A stretch of 64,000 nucleotides of DNA from Rubrobacter sp. (GTDB lineage: Bacteria > Actinomycetota > Rubrobacteria > Rubrobacterales > Rubrobacteraceae). The notes under the pieces were generated by a model, which worked only from the letters and a program-made list of their open reading frames with translations, was not told where the DNA came from and did no database searches. Location of the stretch: assembly GCA_013697825.1 (NCBI GenBank), contig JACCWD010000113.1:1-64000 (forward strand). The letters run 5' to 3'. Below are positions 1 through 8,091 of this stretch, in pieces. Position 1 is the stretch's first letter. Each line of letters opens with the position of its first letter. A program made the position numbers and the translations under genes.

Positions 1-54
1 GAGGCATTCGTAGAGCGAGTGGCGGAAGGCGTGGAGAGCGTCGGAAGGTTCCAT
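1..54 (-). CDS. Partial CDS, possible transposase N-terminus
   Basis: A minus-strand frame opens at an ATG at 54 and runs off the left edge, giving MEPSDALHAFRHSLYECL. The FRxxLYxC pattern recalls the start of a common actinobacterial IS701/IS4-like transposase family, but 18 residues are too few to be sure. A short palindrome (ATGATG-CGTT-CATCAT, 53-68) overlaps the start codon. It could equally be an unrelated gene or a remnant. Sequence to the left of the window would decide. Confidence 0.35.
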   Translation of the reverse strand, partial: MEPSDALHAFRHSLYECL

Positions 55-136
55 GATGCGTTCATCATGCCCCCGCCGACGGCTCGCCGCATCCTTTCCC
101 CGCCATTGGAGTTAAAACGCAAGCTAAAGACACGGC

Positions 137-153
137 GTTACGCTTTTGTTACG
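137..153. promoter_or_regulatory. 11-bp-period direct repeat (copy 1)
   Basis: GTTACG-CTTTT-GTTACG is a perfect 6-nt direct repeat with an 11-bp period. Seventeen bases (138-154) recur exactly at 2800-2816 in front of the SARP gene. SARP regulators are known to bind direct repeats spaced by one helical turn, so this may be an operator. It overlaps the last codons of the hypothetical gene at 149-754 and faces the gene that leaves the window on the left. It might instead be the end of a mobile element. Confidence 0.35.
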
Positions 154-754
154 GAGCCGGGATCTCTCCGAAACTCAACTGGTCTTCGAGCAGCACGAGT
201 TCGCGCTCCCCGGCGTAGCGCCGTACTTCATCGTCGTCTCTCAGGGCGTCCGGCTCCAGCAAGGGGATGCCGTTGTCGGCGCACACCCTTCTCAGCGCGG
301 GCCACTTCCGCGCGGCCAGTTGCTTGTAGTGGGGACCGTCGTGGGGTGGCGACTTGCGAGGGGTCGGCGCGAAGAGGGCGAGTATTTTGGCGACATCGCA
401 CTTGAACCCTCTCTCGTGCAGTTCGAGGTTTCCCCACCCCGCCACGACACCTCCCGCCATGTGGACCGTGGTCTCGCTGTTGGAATCGTCCCTCCGACCA
501 TAAGCGTAAAATCCACACCCGCACTCCGGCTCGGGAACTTCACCGTGATCTTCGATAGAGAGATCCGGATCGAACTTGAGACGCAGGCATTCGGCGTGGT
601 TGGGGTTCACCAGATCCCAGCGACAGAGGGGTTGTTGGAAATTGTACTTGTACATGCCTTCCAGCAAGAGGGGCTTGTTCTCTTCATCTCTCAGCGAAAA
701 ATGCCATTTCCTGAAACCCAGGGTGGCGTTCGCATAGAACTCCGGCTCGTTCAT
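149..754 (-). CDS. Conserved-looking hypothetical protein, CGCG motif
   Basis: A 201-residue soluble protein of unrecognised family. The N-terminal half carries PECGCGFYAYGRRDD (about residues 75-90), a Cys-Gly-Cys-Gly turn that could bind metal, followed by a Trp/Gly-rich stretch (VVAGWGNLELHERGFKCDVAKI). The C-terminal third is charged. No signal peptide or membrane segment is seen. Its ATG overlaps the stop of the small ORF upstream (ATGA), so it is probably translated by coupling as the last gene of the DUF1326-DUF2182 operon. Function unknown. Confidence 0.7.
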   Translation of the reverse strand: MNEPEFYANATLGFRKWHFSLRDEENKPLLLEGMYKYNFQQPLCRWDLVNPNHAECLRLKFDPDLSIEDHGEVPEPECGCGFYAYGRRDDSNSETTVHMAGGVVAGWGNLELHERGFKCDVAKILALFAPTPRKSPPHDGPHYKQLAARKWPALRRVCADNGIPLLEPDALRDDDEVRRYAGERELVLLEDQLSFGEIPAP

Positions 755-876
755 GCCGACACTCTTTCCCTTCGCTTTGGCTTCACTTTTGGAATGAGCC
801 TCCGCGCCGGCTCGCGGCCCGGTTCTCTGAGCGGTTCCTGAACCGTCCTCTTCCTCCTCGGGCCTATCTCGGCCAT
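751..876 (-). CDS. Small basic ORF, 41 residues
   Basis: Reads MAEIGPRRKRTVQEPLREPG and then an Arg/Lys-rich tail ending RRERVSA. A strong Shine-Dalgarno (GGAGGAG) lies 7 nt before the ATG and its TGA overlaps the next gene's ATG, so it is either a true micro-protein or a translational leader for the hypothetical gene at 149-754. No family recognised. Support rests on the ribosome-binding site and the overlap only. Confidence 0.45.
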   Translation of the reverse strand: MAEIGPRRKRTVQEPLREPGREPARRLIPKVKPKRRERVSA

Positions 877-904
877 AGTCGTTCTCCTCCTTACGAAACT
901 TTCG

Positions 905-1258
905 TTACCTCAGGTTCATCTGCGCCGTGAAGCTCTGCGTCAGGATCTTCGGTCCGAAAAAGATCAAGGTCTCGGTCGCGAAGGGGAGGTCGGGGTCCAC
1001 CGTCCAGACGATGTACCCGATGTTCCTCGCCGCCGCCGGCCGCGATGCCTCGAAGATCGAGCCGGGCGAAAAGCCGGCCATAAACGCTTCAAAGAACGCT
1101 CTTATGTCTTCTCTCCCCCGCATGGCGCCGTCCGGCGTGAGGAGCGCCGCGCTCTCACAGTAGTCGGACATGAGGGCGTCCACGTCGCGTCCGGCGAAGG
1201 CCCGCGCGTGGCGGAACAGCGCTTCGTCCATCCTTTGTTTCGTTTCTGACAACATCAT
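905..1258 (-). CDS. NTF2-like / SnoaL-type (DUF4440-like) protein
   Basis: 117 residues with the usual layout of the cystatin/NTF2-like fold: an N-terminal helix (RMDEALFRHARAFAGRDVDA), then LMSDYCESAALLTPDG and the MRGREDIRAFFEAF helix typical of SnoaL/ketosteroid-isomerase-like proteins, and C-terminal strands. Such proteins bind small hydrophobic ligands or isomerise them; the substrate cannot be told. Start ATG at 1258 has AAAGGTGAG just upstream; a second ATG follows directly. It sits 18 nt after DUF2182 in the same operon. Confidence 0.75.
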   Translation of the reverse strand: MMLSETKQRMDEALFRHARAFAGRDVDALMSDYCESAALLTPDGAMRGREDIRAFFEAFMAGFSPGSIFEASRPAAARNIGYIVWTVDPDLPFATETLIFFGPKILTQSFTAQMNLR

Positions 1259-1276
1259 GGAGTTCTCACCTTTCGC

Positions 1277-2053
1277 TCACAGCACACTCGCGACCGCCGA
1301 CGCTCCCCAAATTATGAGCAGCACGCCCGCCACCCGGCCCACCCGATGTCCCGCCGGGACGACCTTTTCGAGGAGCATGAACGCCGCGAGCGCGGCCATC
1401 CAGAGCAGGTTCATGACCCCGAGGACGAACATGAGCGCCATGAGCGCCCAGCAGCAGCCCGCGCAGTAGGCTCCGTGGCGAAGCCCCATCTTCAACGCGC
1501 CGCCGGAACCGGGGCGCCACTCGGCCATGAGGAACCCAACGGGCGTGCGGCAACGGTCGAGGCACGCATACTTGAGCGGTGTCAGTTGGAACGCTCCCGC
1601 TACAAGGAGCAATCCGCCGGCGAGGTAGGGACTCATGCTCGCCCCCATCGGAGACAGCACAGCGGCCGCCTGAAACACTCCTTGCGCGAAGGCCGCCAGC
1701 GCGCTGTACGCCGTCCACACGATCACGTACCCAAGCACGAACAGGCCCGTGCGCGCGAAGGGGCGGGCGTCGCTCCGGCACCGTTCAAGCGACGAGAAGG
1801 TCAGGATCATCGGGGAGGCCGAGGGCAACATCATCCCCACCATCGTCACGGACCACATCGCAAAGGCGGAGAGGAAGCCGGAGAGGCCCCACGCATGGGC
1901 GTGGGGCGAGGACATCTCCATGTGCATCCCGTGCATGCTCCGAGCTATGTCCGCCAGGTACAGCCAGGAGAGGGCGACGAGGGCCGCCAACCCGCCGGCG
2001 ATGATCAGGCGGTCGCGCCAGAGTATCGCTTTTATGGAAGCTCCCGCCGACAT
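1277..2053 (-). CDS. DUF2182 multi-pass membrane protein
   Basis: 258 residues with about six to seven hydrophobic segments. It carries the family hallmark VTMVGMMLPSASPMILTF (about residues 68-85), a His/Met-rich loop near the N-terminus (MHGMHMEM) and GAYCAGCCWALMALMFVLG late in the protein. DUF2182 proteins are annotated as predicted metal-binding membrane proteins; the Met, His and Cys residues fit a soft metal such as copper, but this is inference. It starts one base after the stop of the DUF1326 gene; these two families are often paired in genomes. Confidence 0.85.
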   Translation of the reverse strand: MSAGASIKAILWRDRLIIAGGLAALVALSWLYLADIARSMHGMHMEMSSPHAHAWGLSGFLSAFAMWSVTMVGMMLPSASPMILTFSSLERCRSDARPFARTGLFVLGYVIVWTAYSALAAFAQGVFQAAAVLSPMGASMSPYLAGGLLLVAGAFQLTPLKYACLDRCRTPVGFLMAEWRPGSGGALKMGLRHGAYCAGCCWALMALMFVLGVMNLLWMAALAAFMLLEKVVPAGHRVGRVAGVLLIIWGASAVASVL

Positions 2054-2054
2054 G

Positions 2055-2660
2055 TCACGGCCCGGCGTAGCTGAACGGCGAGGTCATCGTCTGGCGACCG
2101 GCGACATCGAACTCGATGCCGCAGTCCTTGAAGGCCGCCCTGCTTGCCTTGCCGACCACCGCAGGGTAGCCCGGCGCCACGGCCAGCGGGTGGTTCTCAA
2201 CAGTGACCGCCTGTCCATTCTGTCCCTCGATGGGCTCCCACTCGGCGCCGCCGAGGTCGCCGATCCCGATCCTGCCCCGCTTGCCGTCGGTCTCGAAGTC
2301 GAGCGGAACGACCGCCACGCCGGCCACCTCCCCGATCAACTTCGCAAGCTCGCCGGGATGCCCGCCGGCCTGCCCGCCCCAGATATCCCCGAGCGCCCCT
2401 TGCTGCTCAGCGCTGGCGCCGTCATCGAGGTAGAGAGCCGCCTTCCAGTTTCCGTCGGCCATGTTCCCCGGCGAATGAAGCGCGACAACGACGTTGAGGC
2501 CGTCGAGCGGCACGCCGCCATAGTTGCCCTCGTCTATATGCCAGCCCACCACGGCGGTGCAGTAACCCTCGGTCGGGTCGTTCAGCATGATGCAGGGACA
2601 GGCCGCCTCGCACGTGCAGGCTTCCATATACATTCCTTCAAGTCTCCATTGCTCCGGCAT
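2055..2660 (-). CDS. DUF1326 domain protein
   Basis: 201 residues, start ATG at 2660 with AAGGAGA upstream. The N-terminus has the family's cysteine cluster YMEACTCEAACPCIM (C-x-C-x3-C-x-C, about residues 15-25), followed by the GDIWGGQAGG and FETDGKRGRI stretches usual in DUF1326. The cysteines suggest metal or redox chemistry, but no activity is established for the family as far as I know. First gene of a minus-strand operon with DUF2182 and divergent from the SARP regulator, which may control it. Confidence 0.85.
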   Translation of the reverse strand: MPEQWRLEGMYMEACTCEAACPCIMLNDPTEGYCTAVVGWHIDEGNYGGVPLDGLNVVVALHSPGNMADGNWKAALYLDDGASAEQQGALGDIWGGQAGGHPGELAKLIGEVAGVAVVPLDFETDGKRGRIGIGDLGGAEWEPIEGQNGQAVTVENHPLAVAPGYPAVVGKASRAAFKDCGIEFDVAGRQTMTSPFSYAGP

Positions 2661-2798
2661 GGGATTCAGTCTCCTTCCTTAATTGGCCCCGATCAACCCG
2701 CGCAACACGGCGGACAACCTCTTTGTCAGTCCGCTTATAGTGGCTCCTTTATTCGTCTCCGCTCTGCAAGGTTCTTACCGGAAGGCTATCCACCCGGC

Positions 2799-2815
2799 AT
2801 TACGCTTTTGTTACG
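2799..2815. promoter_or_regulatory. 11-bp-period direct repeat (copy 2), candidate SARP operator
   Basis: ATTACG-CTTTT-GTTACG repeats the element at 137-153 with 17 identical bases. Spacing of one helical turn matches how SARP (OmpR-like winged-helix) regulators bind DNA, and the SARP gene begins 153 nt downstream. Autoregulation, or control of the divergent DUF1326 operon, is an inference. Confidence 0.35.
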
Positions 2816-2866
2816 GCAGCGAAAGATCGCAAACCCGCGCGAGGTCGACGTGGAAATCTCGAAAAC

Positions 2867-2882
2867 TCACTCATCTGAGTGA
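2867..2882. promoter_or_regulatory. 16-nt palindrome upstream of SARP gene
   Basis: TCACTCATCTGAGTGA is a perfect 7-bp inverted repeat around TC, 85 nt before the GTG start. Its symmetry suits a dimeric repressor or activator. No known consensus is matched. Confidence 0.35.
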
Positions 2883-2967
2883 TGCGCCCCGTTTTATCGG
2901 CTGTTATGGTGGAGGATGCAACAAGCGGAGCATAACTCGGGCTTCGAGTCCGGGGAGGTGGGTTGCG

Positions 2968-5900
2968 GTGGGGCTGAAGATCAATCTGTTCGGTCGGTTC
3001 CGGGTCTGGCGCGGCGGGAACCTTGTCGGGGACGAGGAGTGGGATCGGCGGAAGACGCGCTCGCTCTTGAAACTCTTGCTCACCCGTCCGGGCCGGGTTT
3101 TCTCCCGCGACGAGATAGTGGAGGCGCTGTGGCCGGACTCCTCCCCCGCCTCCGCCGAGAGGAGCCTCCGGGTGGCGGTCAGCCTTCTCCGCCGGGTGGT
3201 CGAGCCGGGCCTCGACCACGGCCCCGGCTCCCGCTACGTCGTCAGCCGACGCCCCGGATACATGTTCGACCGCGAGGCGGACTGCGAGGTGGACGCCTGG
3301 GAGTTCGAGGAACTCTGGGAAAACGCGGAGGCGGCCCGAAATGCGGAGAACCTCGACGAAGCCATCCGAATGTACCGTTCCGCCCTCGATCTCTCGAAAG
3401 GCGAGTTCCTCGCGGAGGAAACGTACGAGGATTGGGCGGCGACCGCCCGGGAGGAGTGGCGGGAGCGGCGCCTCGCGGCCCTTTTGGAACTGTCCGAGTG
3501 CCTGGCACTTCGGGGCCGATACACCGAGGCCATAGAGTCGTGCGAGCGGGCTATGGCTCTCGACGGATACCGTGAGGATCTCCGCCGCCGGCTCATCCTC
3601 TACCACTACTGCGCCGGAGAGCAAACCCTCGCCCTTCAGGCATACCGGCGTTACGCCCGGAGGCTGAAAGAAGAGCTTGGCGCCTCTCCATCGCCGGAGT
3701 TGACGAGGCTGAAGGAGCGGGTCGAAGCCCGCGACGTGCCGGGGGTGGACGGAATGCGTCGCTATCCCAAACCCCGCCGCCCCTTGAAACTTCCGTACTC
3801 CCTCAGCCGCACGCACTTCGTCGGGCGGGATAGGGAGTACGCGCTCCTCGTCGAGCGGCTGCGGGAGGCCGGAGAAGGTTCGGGCGGCGCCGTCGCCATC
3901 GAAGGCGAGGCGGGCGTGGGCAAGACGCGCCTCGCCGAGGAGTTCTTGGGTTACGCTCGCGGTAAAGGCGTCCGGGTGCTCTCCGGGCGCTGTTATGAGA
4001 GGGAGCTTGGCCCCCCGCTGGAGCCGGTGCTCGACGCTCTCGAAGGGACGGTGGACGTGGCCGGGATGCTCCCCGAGGCGCCCGACCGCGAGGAAAAGGA
4101 GCTCGGCTATCTGCGGACGGGCGAGTCCCGCGACGACGCCCGCTTCCACCACGCGCTCACAAGGGAGATAATCCGCACCTCCCGCGACGGTAAGCAAAAC
4201 GCCCTCATCCTCTTCCTCGACGACATCCAGTGGGCGGACGCCGCCACGCTGGCCTTCCTCTCTTGTCTGACGAGGCGCGTCTCCGGCGAGAGGGTTTTGC
4301 TCCTCTTCACGTACCGACTGGAGCAAAGGCCCGAACTCGCCGGATGGCTCGACGGGCTGGCCGAGCGTCGGATGCTCGACACCCTGAGCTTGAACCGCCT
4401 CTCACCGGAGGACATCGCCCGGCTTCTCGACAGCATGTCCTCCCGCGGCTTCGGCGAACGGGCTTTGCTCGCGGACTTCCTCCACCGTGAATCGGAGGGG
4501 AACCCGTTCTATGCGGTGGAGTATTTGCGGTGGCTCATCGAGTCCGGCGCCGTCGCGGTGGATTCCCGGAGGCGCATTTGCGGGCTGAAGGAGGAGGCTC
4601 TCCGGGAACGTGTGCTTCCCTCCGGGGTGAAGTCCCTTATACAGGCCCGCTTCAACGCGCTCGGCCAGGAGGCAAGGGAGCTTCTCGAACTCGCCGCCGT
4701 CACGGGGCGCGACTTCGAGCCAAGCCTCCCCGTCAAAGCCGCCGTCCTCGACGAAACCCGCGCCGCCGCCGTCATGGAGTCTCTATTATCTTCGGCGTTC
4801 ATCGTCGAGACCGGGACGACGTATTACTTCTCCCACGACAAGCTCAGGCAGGCGCTCTACGAAGACATCGGCGTTCTGCGGCGGCGGGAGCTCCACTTGA
4901 AAATCGCGAAAGCTCTCGAAGAGGACGGCGGGGAACCGGCGGAGTTGGCCCACCACTACCTCCACGCCGAGGCGTGGCCGCTCGCGCTGGAGAACCTCGT
5001 CCGGGCGGGGGAGCGGGCCGAGGAGAGTTATGCATGGGACGCCGCCTCGGAGAACTACGCCCGCGCGCTGGCGGTCGTGGAAAAGCTGCCAGATTCCGAC
5101 GAGAGGCGCTTCGAGTTGCTGGTTGCGCGCGAGCGTTTTCTGGAGCACATGGACCGGCGGGAGGAGCGGGCGGAGACGGTGGATGAGATGTTCGCGCTGG
5201 CGCGGCGTCTGGGGGACCTCGAAAAAATAGCGGAGGTTCACATCCGGCGCATCGGAGTTTTCATGTCGTTCGCGGAACCCGGAGGCGCGGCGGAGGCGGC
5301 GCGGGAGGCGGTCTCCATCTTCCGGGAGTTGGGGAACCGGGCGGGGGAAGCGCGGGCTTATCGGGAGCTTGGGTACGTGCGGTGGATGAACTGGGAGTAT
5401 CCCGGCGCGCTGGAGGCGAACTTGCAGGCGATCTGGATCCACCGCGAGCTCGGCAACCAGCTGGCGGAGGCCGCCGACGCGGGGAACATAGCCCACGTCT
5501 ACCGGAGCATGGGCGACCACGACAGCGCGCTGCGGTGGAACGAGGAGGCAATCCGCATAGACCGCGAGATGGGGTACAGGATCGGGGAGTCCTTCCGGCT
5601 GAACAGCATGGCCCTCATCCAGCGCGAGCGCGGGGATCTCGAAGCCGCGCTCTCCCTCAACCTCGAGAGCCTGCCGATCCTCGCCGAACTCGGAGCCAAG
5701 AACCTGAGCACCACCCAGCACGTCAACTCCGGGACGCTGTACCTCAGCCTCGGCTCCCCGAAAGAAGCCCTCGAACACTTCCGGACCGCCGTCCGGCTCA
5801 GCCGGGAGACGGGATACGTCCGGGACGAAGGGTACGCGCTCATGAGCGTCGGCGTCGCCCTCGAGCAAACCGGAGACCCGGCGGGCGCGGCTGGCTCCTA

Positions 5901-6597
5901 CCGCCGGGCGGCCGAGCTTCTGGAAAAAGCCTACGAGGAGTCCGAGTTCCCCAAAGAACTTTCCGCGAAGGCCGACGCTCTCACCCTCCTCGGCGCCGCG
6001 CTCCATCGCTCGCTGGACGAGCCGGAGGAGGCCCTCGACGCCTACGAAGCCGCCGCCGGTATATACTGCGGCCTCGGCGAGGCCGGGCGGCTGCGGAAAC
6101 TCCTCATGAACCTGGCCGGACTCCTCTGGCAAACGGGAGATCCGGAAAGCTCCCTCCGCAACTACGAAGAAGCCCTGAAACTGGCGCGGGAACAAGGCGA
6201 GAAAGCGCACGAGGCCGCCGCTCTCGCTTGCCTGAGCGTCGTCCACCAGAACCTCGGCGGCTATAAAAGATCCATCCGGCGCGGCAGGGAAGCGCTCGAG
6301 CTGCTTCAAGAACTGGAGGATCCGCAGGCCGAGGCATACGTGCTCACCAGCCTCGCCGAGAGCCACAACGAACTCGGCCACTACCCTAGCGCCCTCTCGT
6401 GCCTCAAGCGTTCATTGCGGCTCCGCAGGGAGATCGGAGATTTGGAGGGTGAGATCGGGGTTCTTCACGACCTGTCCGAAGTCTACGAGCGTCTGGGGGA
6501 GACGACCCGCGCGCGGGATTCTTCGGAAGCGGCCAGGTCAAAACAAAAGGCGTCGGAGGGTGCCTGCGCCCTGCACCATGTGGAAAGGAGCGAATAG
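2968..6597 (+). CDS. SARP/AfsR-type regulator: wHTH-BTAD-ATPase-TPR
   Basis: 1209 residues from a GTG with GGGGAGG upstream; the frame is open further 5' but the conserved LKINLFGRFRVWR start fits this codon. Domains: OmpR-like winged helix (1-100), BTAD bacterial activator domain (about 105-250), STAND/AAA ATPase with Walker A EGEAGVGKTRL near 312 and Walker B LILFLDDIQWAD near 415, then repeated TPR units from about 690 to 1190. This is the AfsR layout: TPRs sense a partner or ligand, the ATPase switches, the wHTH binds direct repeats. Target genes are unknown; the adjacent DUF4242 genes and the divergent operon are the obvious candidates. Confidence 0.9.
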   Translation: MGLKINLFGRFRVWRGGNLVGDEEWDRRKTRSLLKLLLTRPGRVFSRDEIVEALWPDSSPASAERSLRVAVSLLRRVVEPGLDHGPGSRYVVSRRPGYMFDREADCEVDAWEFEELWENAEAARNAENLDEAIRMYRSALDLSKGEFLAEETYEDWAATAREEWRERRLAALLELSECLALRGRYTEAIESCERAMALDGYREDLRRRLILYHYCAGEQTLALQAYRRYARRLKEELGASPSPELTRLKERVEARDVPGVDGMRRYPKPRRPLKLPYSLSRTHFVGRDREYALLVERLREAGEGSGGAVAIEGEAGVGKTRLAEEFLGYARGKGVRVLSGRCYERELGPPLEPVLDALEGTVDVAGMLPEAPDREEKELGYLRTGESRDDARFHHALTREIIRTSRDGKQNALILFLDDIQWADAATLAFLSCLTRRVSGERVLLLFTYRLEQRPELAGWLDGLAERRMLDTLSLNRLSPEDIARLLDSMSSRGFGERALLADFLHRESEGNPFYAVEYLRWLIESGAVAVDSRRRICGLKEEALRERVLPSGVKSLIQARFNALGQEARELLELAAVTGRDFEPSLPVKAAVLDETRAAAVMESLLSSAFIVETGTTYYFSHDKLRQALYEDIGVLRRRELHLKIAKALEEDGGEPAELAHHYLHAEAWPLALENLVRAGERAEESYAWDAASENYARALAVVEKLPDSDERRFELLVARERFLEHMDRREERAETVDEMFALARRLGDLEKIAEVHIRRIGVFMSFAEPGGAAEAAREAVSIFRELGNRAGEARAYRELGYVRWMNWEYPGALEANLQAIWIHRELGNQLAEAADAGNIAHVYRSMGDHDSALRWNEEAIRIDREMGYRIGESFRLNSMALIQRERGDLEAALSLNLESLPILAELGAKNLSTTQHVNSGTLYLSLGSPKEALEHFRTAVRLSRETGYVRDEGYALMSVGVALEQTGDPAGAAGSYRRAAELLEKAYEESEFPKELSAKADALTLLGAALHRSLDEPEEALDAYEAAAGIYCGLGEAGRLRKLLMNLAGLLWQTGDPESSLRNYEEALKLAREQGEKAHEAAALACLSVVHQNLGGYKRSIRRGREALELLQELEDPQAEAYVLTSLAESHNELGHYPSALSCLKRSLRLRREIGDLEGEIGVLHDLSEVYERLGETTRARDSSEAARSKQKASEGACALHHVERSE

Positions 6598-6753
6598 ATG
6601 CCACGGTACATCGTGCCCCGGACGGTTGGCGTGATCTCCCAGGAGGAGTTTCAGGCCACCGCGAAGACGGCTTCGGAAACCGCGGATCATAAGCAGTCCG
6701 CGAAACCATTCAACCAAAAGGAAGGAGGAGCCAGATGCCCAAATACATCCTGA
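6598..6753 (+). pseudogene. Truncated DUF4242 paralogue
   Basis: Directly after the SARP stop (TAGATG) an ORF gives MPRYIVPRTVGVISQEEFQA, which aligns over about 30 residues with the start of the intact DUF4242 protein 137 nt downstream (MPKYILIRTVGEVSEEEMEA). The similarity then stops and the frame reads on through the spacer and into the next gene, ending at TGA 6751-6753. It looks like a tandem duplicate that lost its last two thirds. Whether the 51-residue product is made is unknown. Confidence 0.7.
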
Positions 6754-6998
6754 TCCGGACGGTCGGGGAAGTCTCCGAAGAGGAGATGGAAGCCGCGGCC
6801 AAAAGATCCATAGAGGTCATCGAGCAGATGCCCAGCGTACGCTGGATCCGCTCATACTACTCCGCCGAAGAGGGAAAACTCTACTGCGAGTACGAAGCCC
6901 CCAACGTGGAACTCGTCTTCGAACACGCCCAGCGAGCCAGGCTCCCCCTCGACCGGGCCGAAGTCGTCCGCGAACTCGAACCCGCGATGTTCCGGTAA
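6735..6998 (+). CDS. DUF4242 (nickel-binding-type) small protein
   Basis: 87 residues; ATG with GGAAGGAGG about 6 nt upstream. The sequence MPKYILIRTVGEVSEEEMEA, VRWIRSYYSAEEGKLYCEYE and a central VELVFEHAQRARLP helix are typical of DUF4242, a ferredoxin-like-fold family that includes the nickel-binding SCO4226 protein of Streptomyces. Metal binding here is inferred from the family. It follows the SARP gene on the same strand and may be co-transcribed. Confidence 0.8.
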   Translation: MPKYILIRTVGEVSEEEMEAAAKRSIEVIEQMPSVRWIRSYYSAEEGKLYCEYEAPNVELVFEHAQRARLPLDRAEVVRELEPAMFR

Positions 6999-7000
6999 AC

Positions 7001-7110
7001 GGTCGCTTCGCTCGACCACGATGCTTCGACGCTCACCACGCACAGCGGCTTGCGTAAGGATTGATCCTTCCACAATCCGGGCTTCAGGCTTCAGGTTTCA
7101 GGCATCAGGA
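7001..7110. repeat. Heptad-repeat element, 3' of pyrD
   Basis: A small hairpin GGTCG-CTTCGCT-CGACC (7001-7017) is followed at 7081-7109 by four copies of a 7-nt unit (GCTTCAG, GCTTCAG, GTTTCAG, GCATCAG). It lies between the convergent DUF4242 and pyrD genes and shares the GTCGCTTCGC word and the 7-bp period with other intergenic elements in this window. Confidence 0.65.
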
Positions 7111-7164
7111 AATACCACCCCGGACAAGCCATGCTCGCGGAGTGGAACCTCGCCAAAGAGGGGA

Positions 7165-8091
7165 TCAACCTTCATGAACTCCGCTGGCAGACTCGGAGTC
7201 CCGCAAATCACCGATCAAATCCGACGCCGAAATCCCATGCTTCCGCAAATATCCCTCGAACTCGCCGAGGATGTCCTCCGGGTCGCGCACGAAGCTCGCC
7301 GTCCCGACCTGCGCCGCCGCCGCCCCCGCCATCATGAACTCCGCCACATCGAGGCCGGTCGAAACGCCCCCGCTCGCGATGACCGGAACATCCACCGCCG
7401 CCGAAACGTCGTAGACGGCCCGCATCGCCACAGGCTTTATCGCAGGGCCGGAGAGGCCGCCTTTGACAAGAACCCTCCGGGCGTCCGCATCCACGGTGAG
7501 GGCGGGGATCGTGTTCATCACCGTGAGCGCGTCCGCGCCCGCCGACTCGGCGGCGACGGCGTTCCCGACAACCCCCTCGAACGTGAGCTTCGCCGAGAGC
7601 GGCTTTCCGGAGACCTTCCGACACGCCGAGACGACCTCTTCCACCGAAGAAGGCCCGGCGCAAAACGTGAGTCCGCCATGCTCCACATTCGGACATGAAA
7701 GGTTGAGTTCGACGGCGAACACACGCTCGTCGGCGGAGACTTTTTCACAAAGCTCGCGGAACTCGTCGGTGGTGTTTCCCGCGACGGATACGAGGATCGG
7801 GACACCGAGATCGAAGTCGTCGAGGTTCTTCATGAACTCTTCGACACCCGGATTTTGAAGCCCGATGGAATTCACCATCCCGGCGGGAGTCTCCGCGATG
7901 CGCGGCGTCGGATTCCCATCCCGGCGGCGCGGAGTCGTCGTCTTCGGGAGGATGGCTCCATATATGCCTCTCACTTCCCCGACGGCCTCCTTCGAGAGCG
8001 TCCCGGACGCGGGCATGAGCGGCGTGCCGAGTCTCCGTCCGAAAAGCTCGACGGAGAGATCCACATCCGTCTTCCTCCGCTCCATCACCAT
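7165..8091 (-). CDS. pyrD: Dihydroorotate dehydrogenase, class 1B catalytic subunit
   Basis: 308 residues. Oxidises dihydroorotate to orotate with FMN; as a class 1B enzyme it passes electrons to NAD+ through PyrK. Seen: ELFGRRLGTPLMPASGTLSK near the N-terminus, the active-site signature VELNLSCPNVEHGG with the class 1 catalytic Cys, and the FMN-phosphate strand VPVIASGGVSTGLDVAEFMMAGA. Start taken at ATG 8091; ATG 8085 overlaps the PyrK stop by one base and is equally possible. Last gene of the pyr operon. Confidence 0.93.
   Translation of the reverse strand: MVMERRKTDVDLSVELFGRRLGTPLMPASGTLSKEAVGEVRGIYGAILPKTTTPRRRDGNPTPRIAETPAGMVNSIGLQNPGVEEFMKNLDDFDLGVPILVSVAGNTTDEFRELCEKVSADERVFAVELNLSCPNVEHGGLTFCAGPSSVEEVVSACRKVSGKPLSAKLTFEGVVGNAVAAESAGADALTVMNTIPALTVDADARRVLVKGGLSGPAIKPVAMRAVYDVSAAVDVPVIASGGVSTGLDVAEFMMAGAAAAQVGTASFVRDPEDILGEFEGYLRKHGISASDLIGDLRDSESASGVHEG

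Larger units (their letters stand above)
2661..2967. other. Divergent intergenic region, DUF1326 / SARP
   Basis: 307 nt between two divergently read genes. It holds the DUF1326 ribosome-binding site, a TATAAG box in the minus direction, an 11-bp-period direct repeat (2799-2815) and a 16-nt perfect palindrome (2867-2882). I see no gene in it. Confidence 0.6.

Noticed and set aside
2800-4326. Minus-strand frame of 508 codons under the SARP gene
   Set aside because: Antisense shadow of the wHTH, BTAD and ATPase domains, no recognisable protein.
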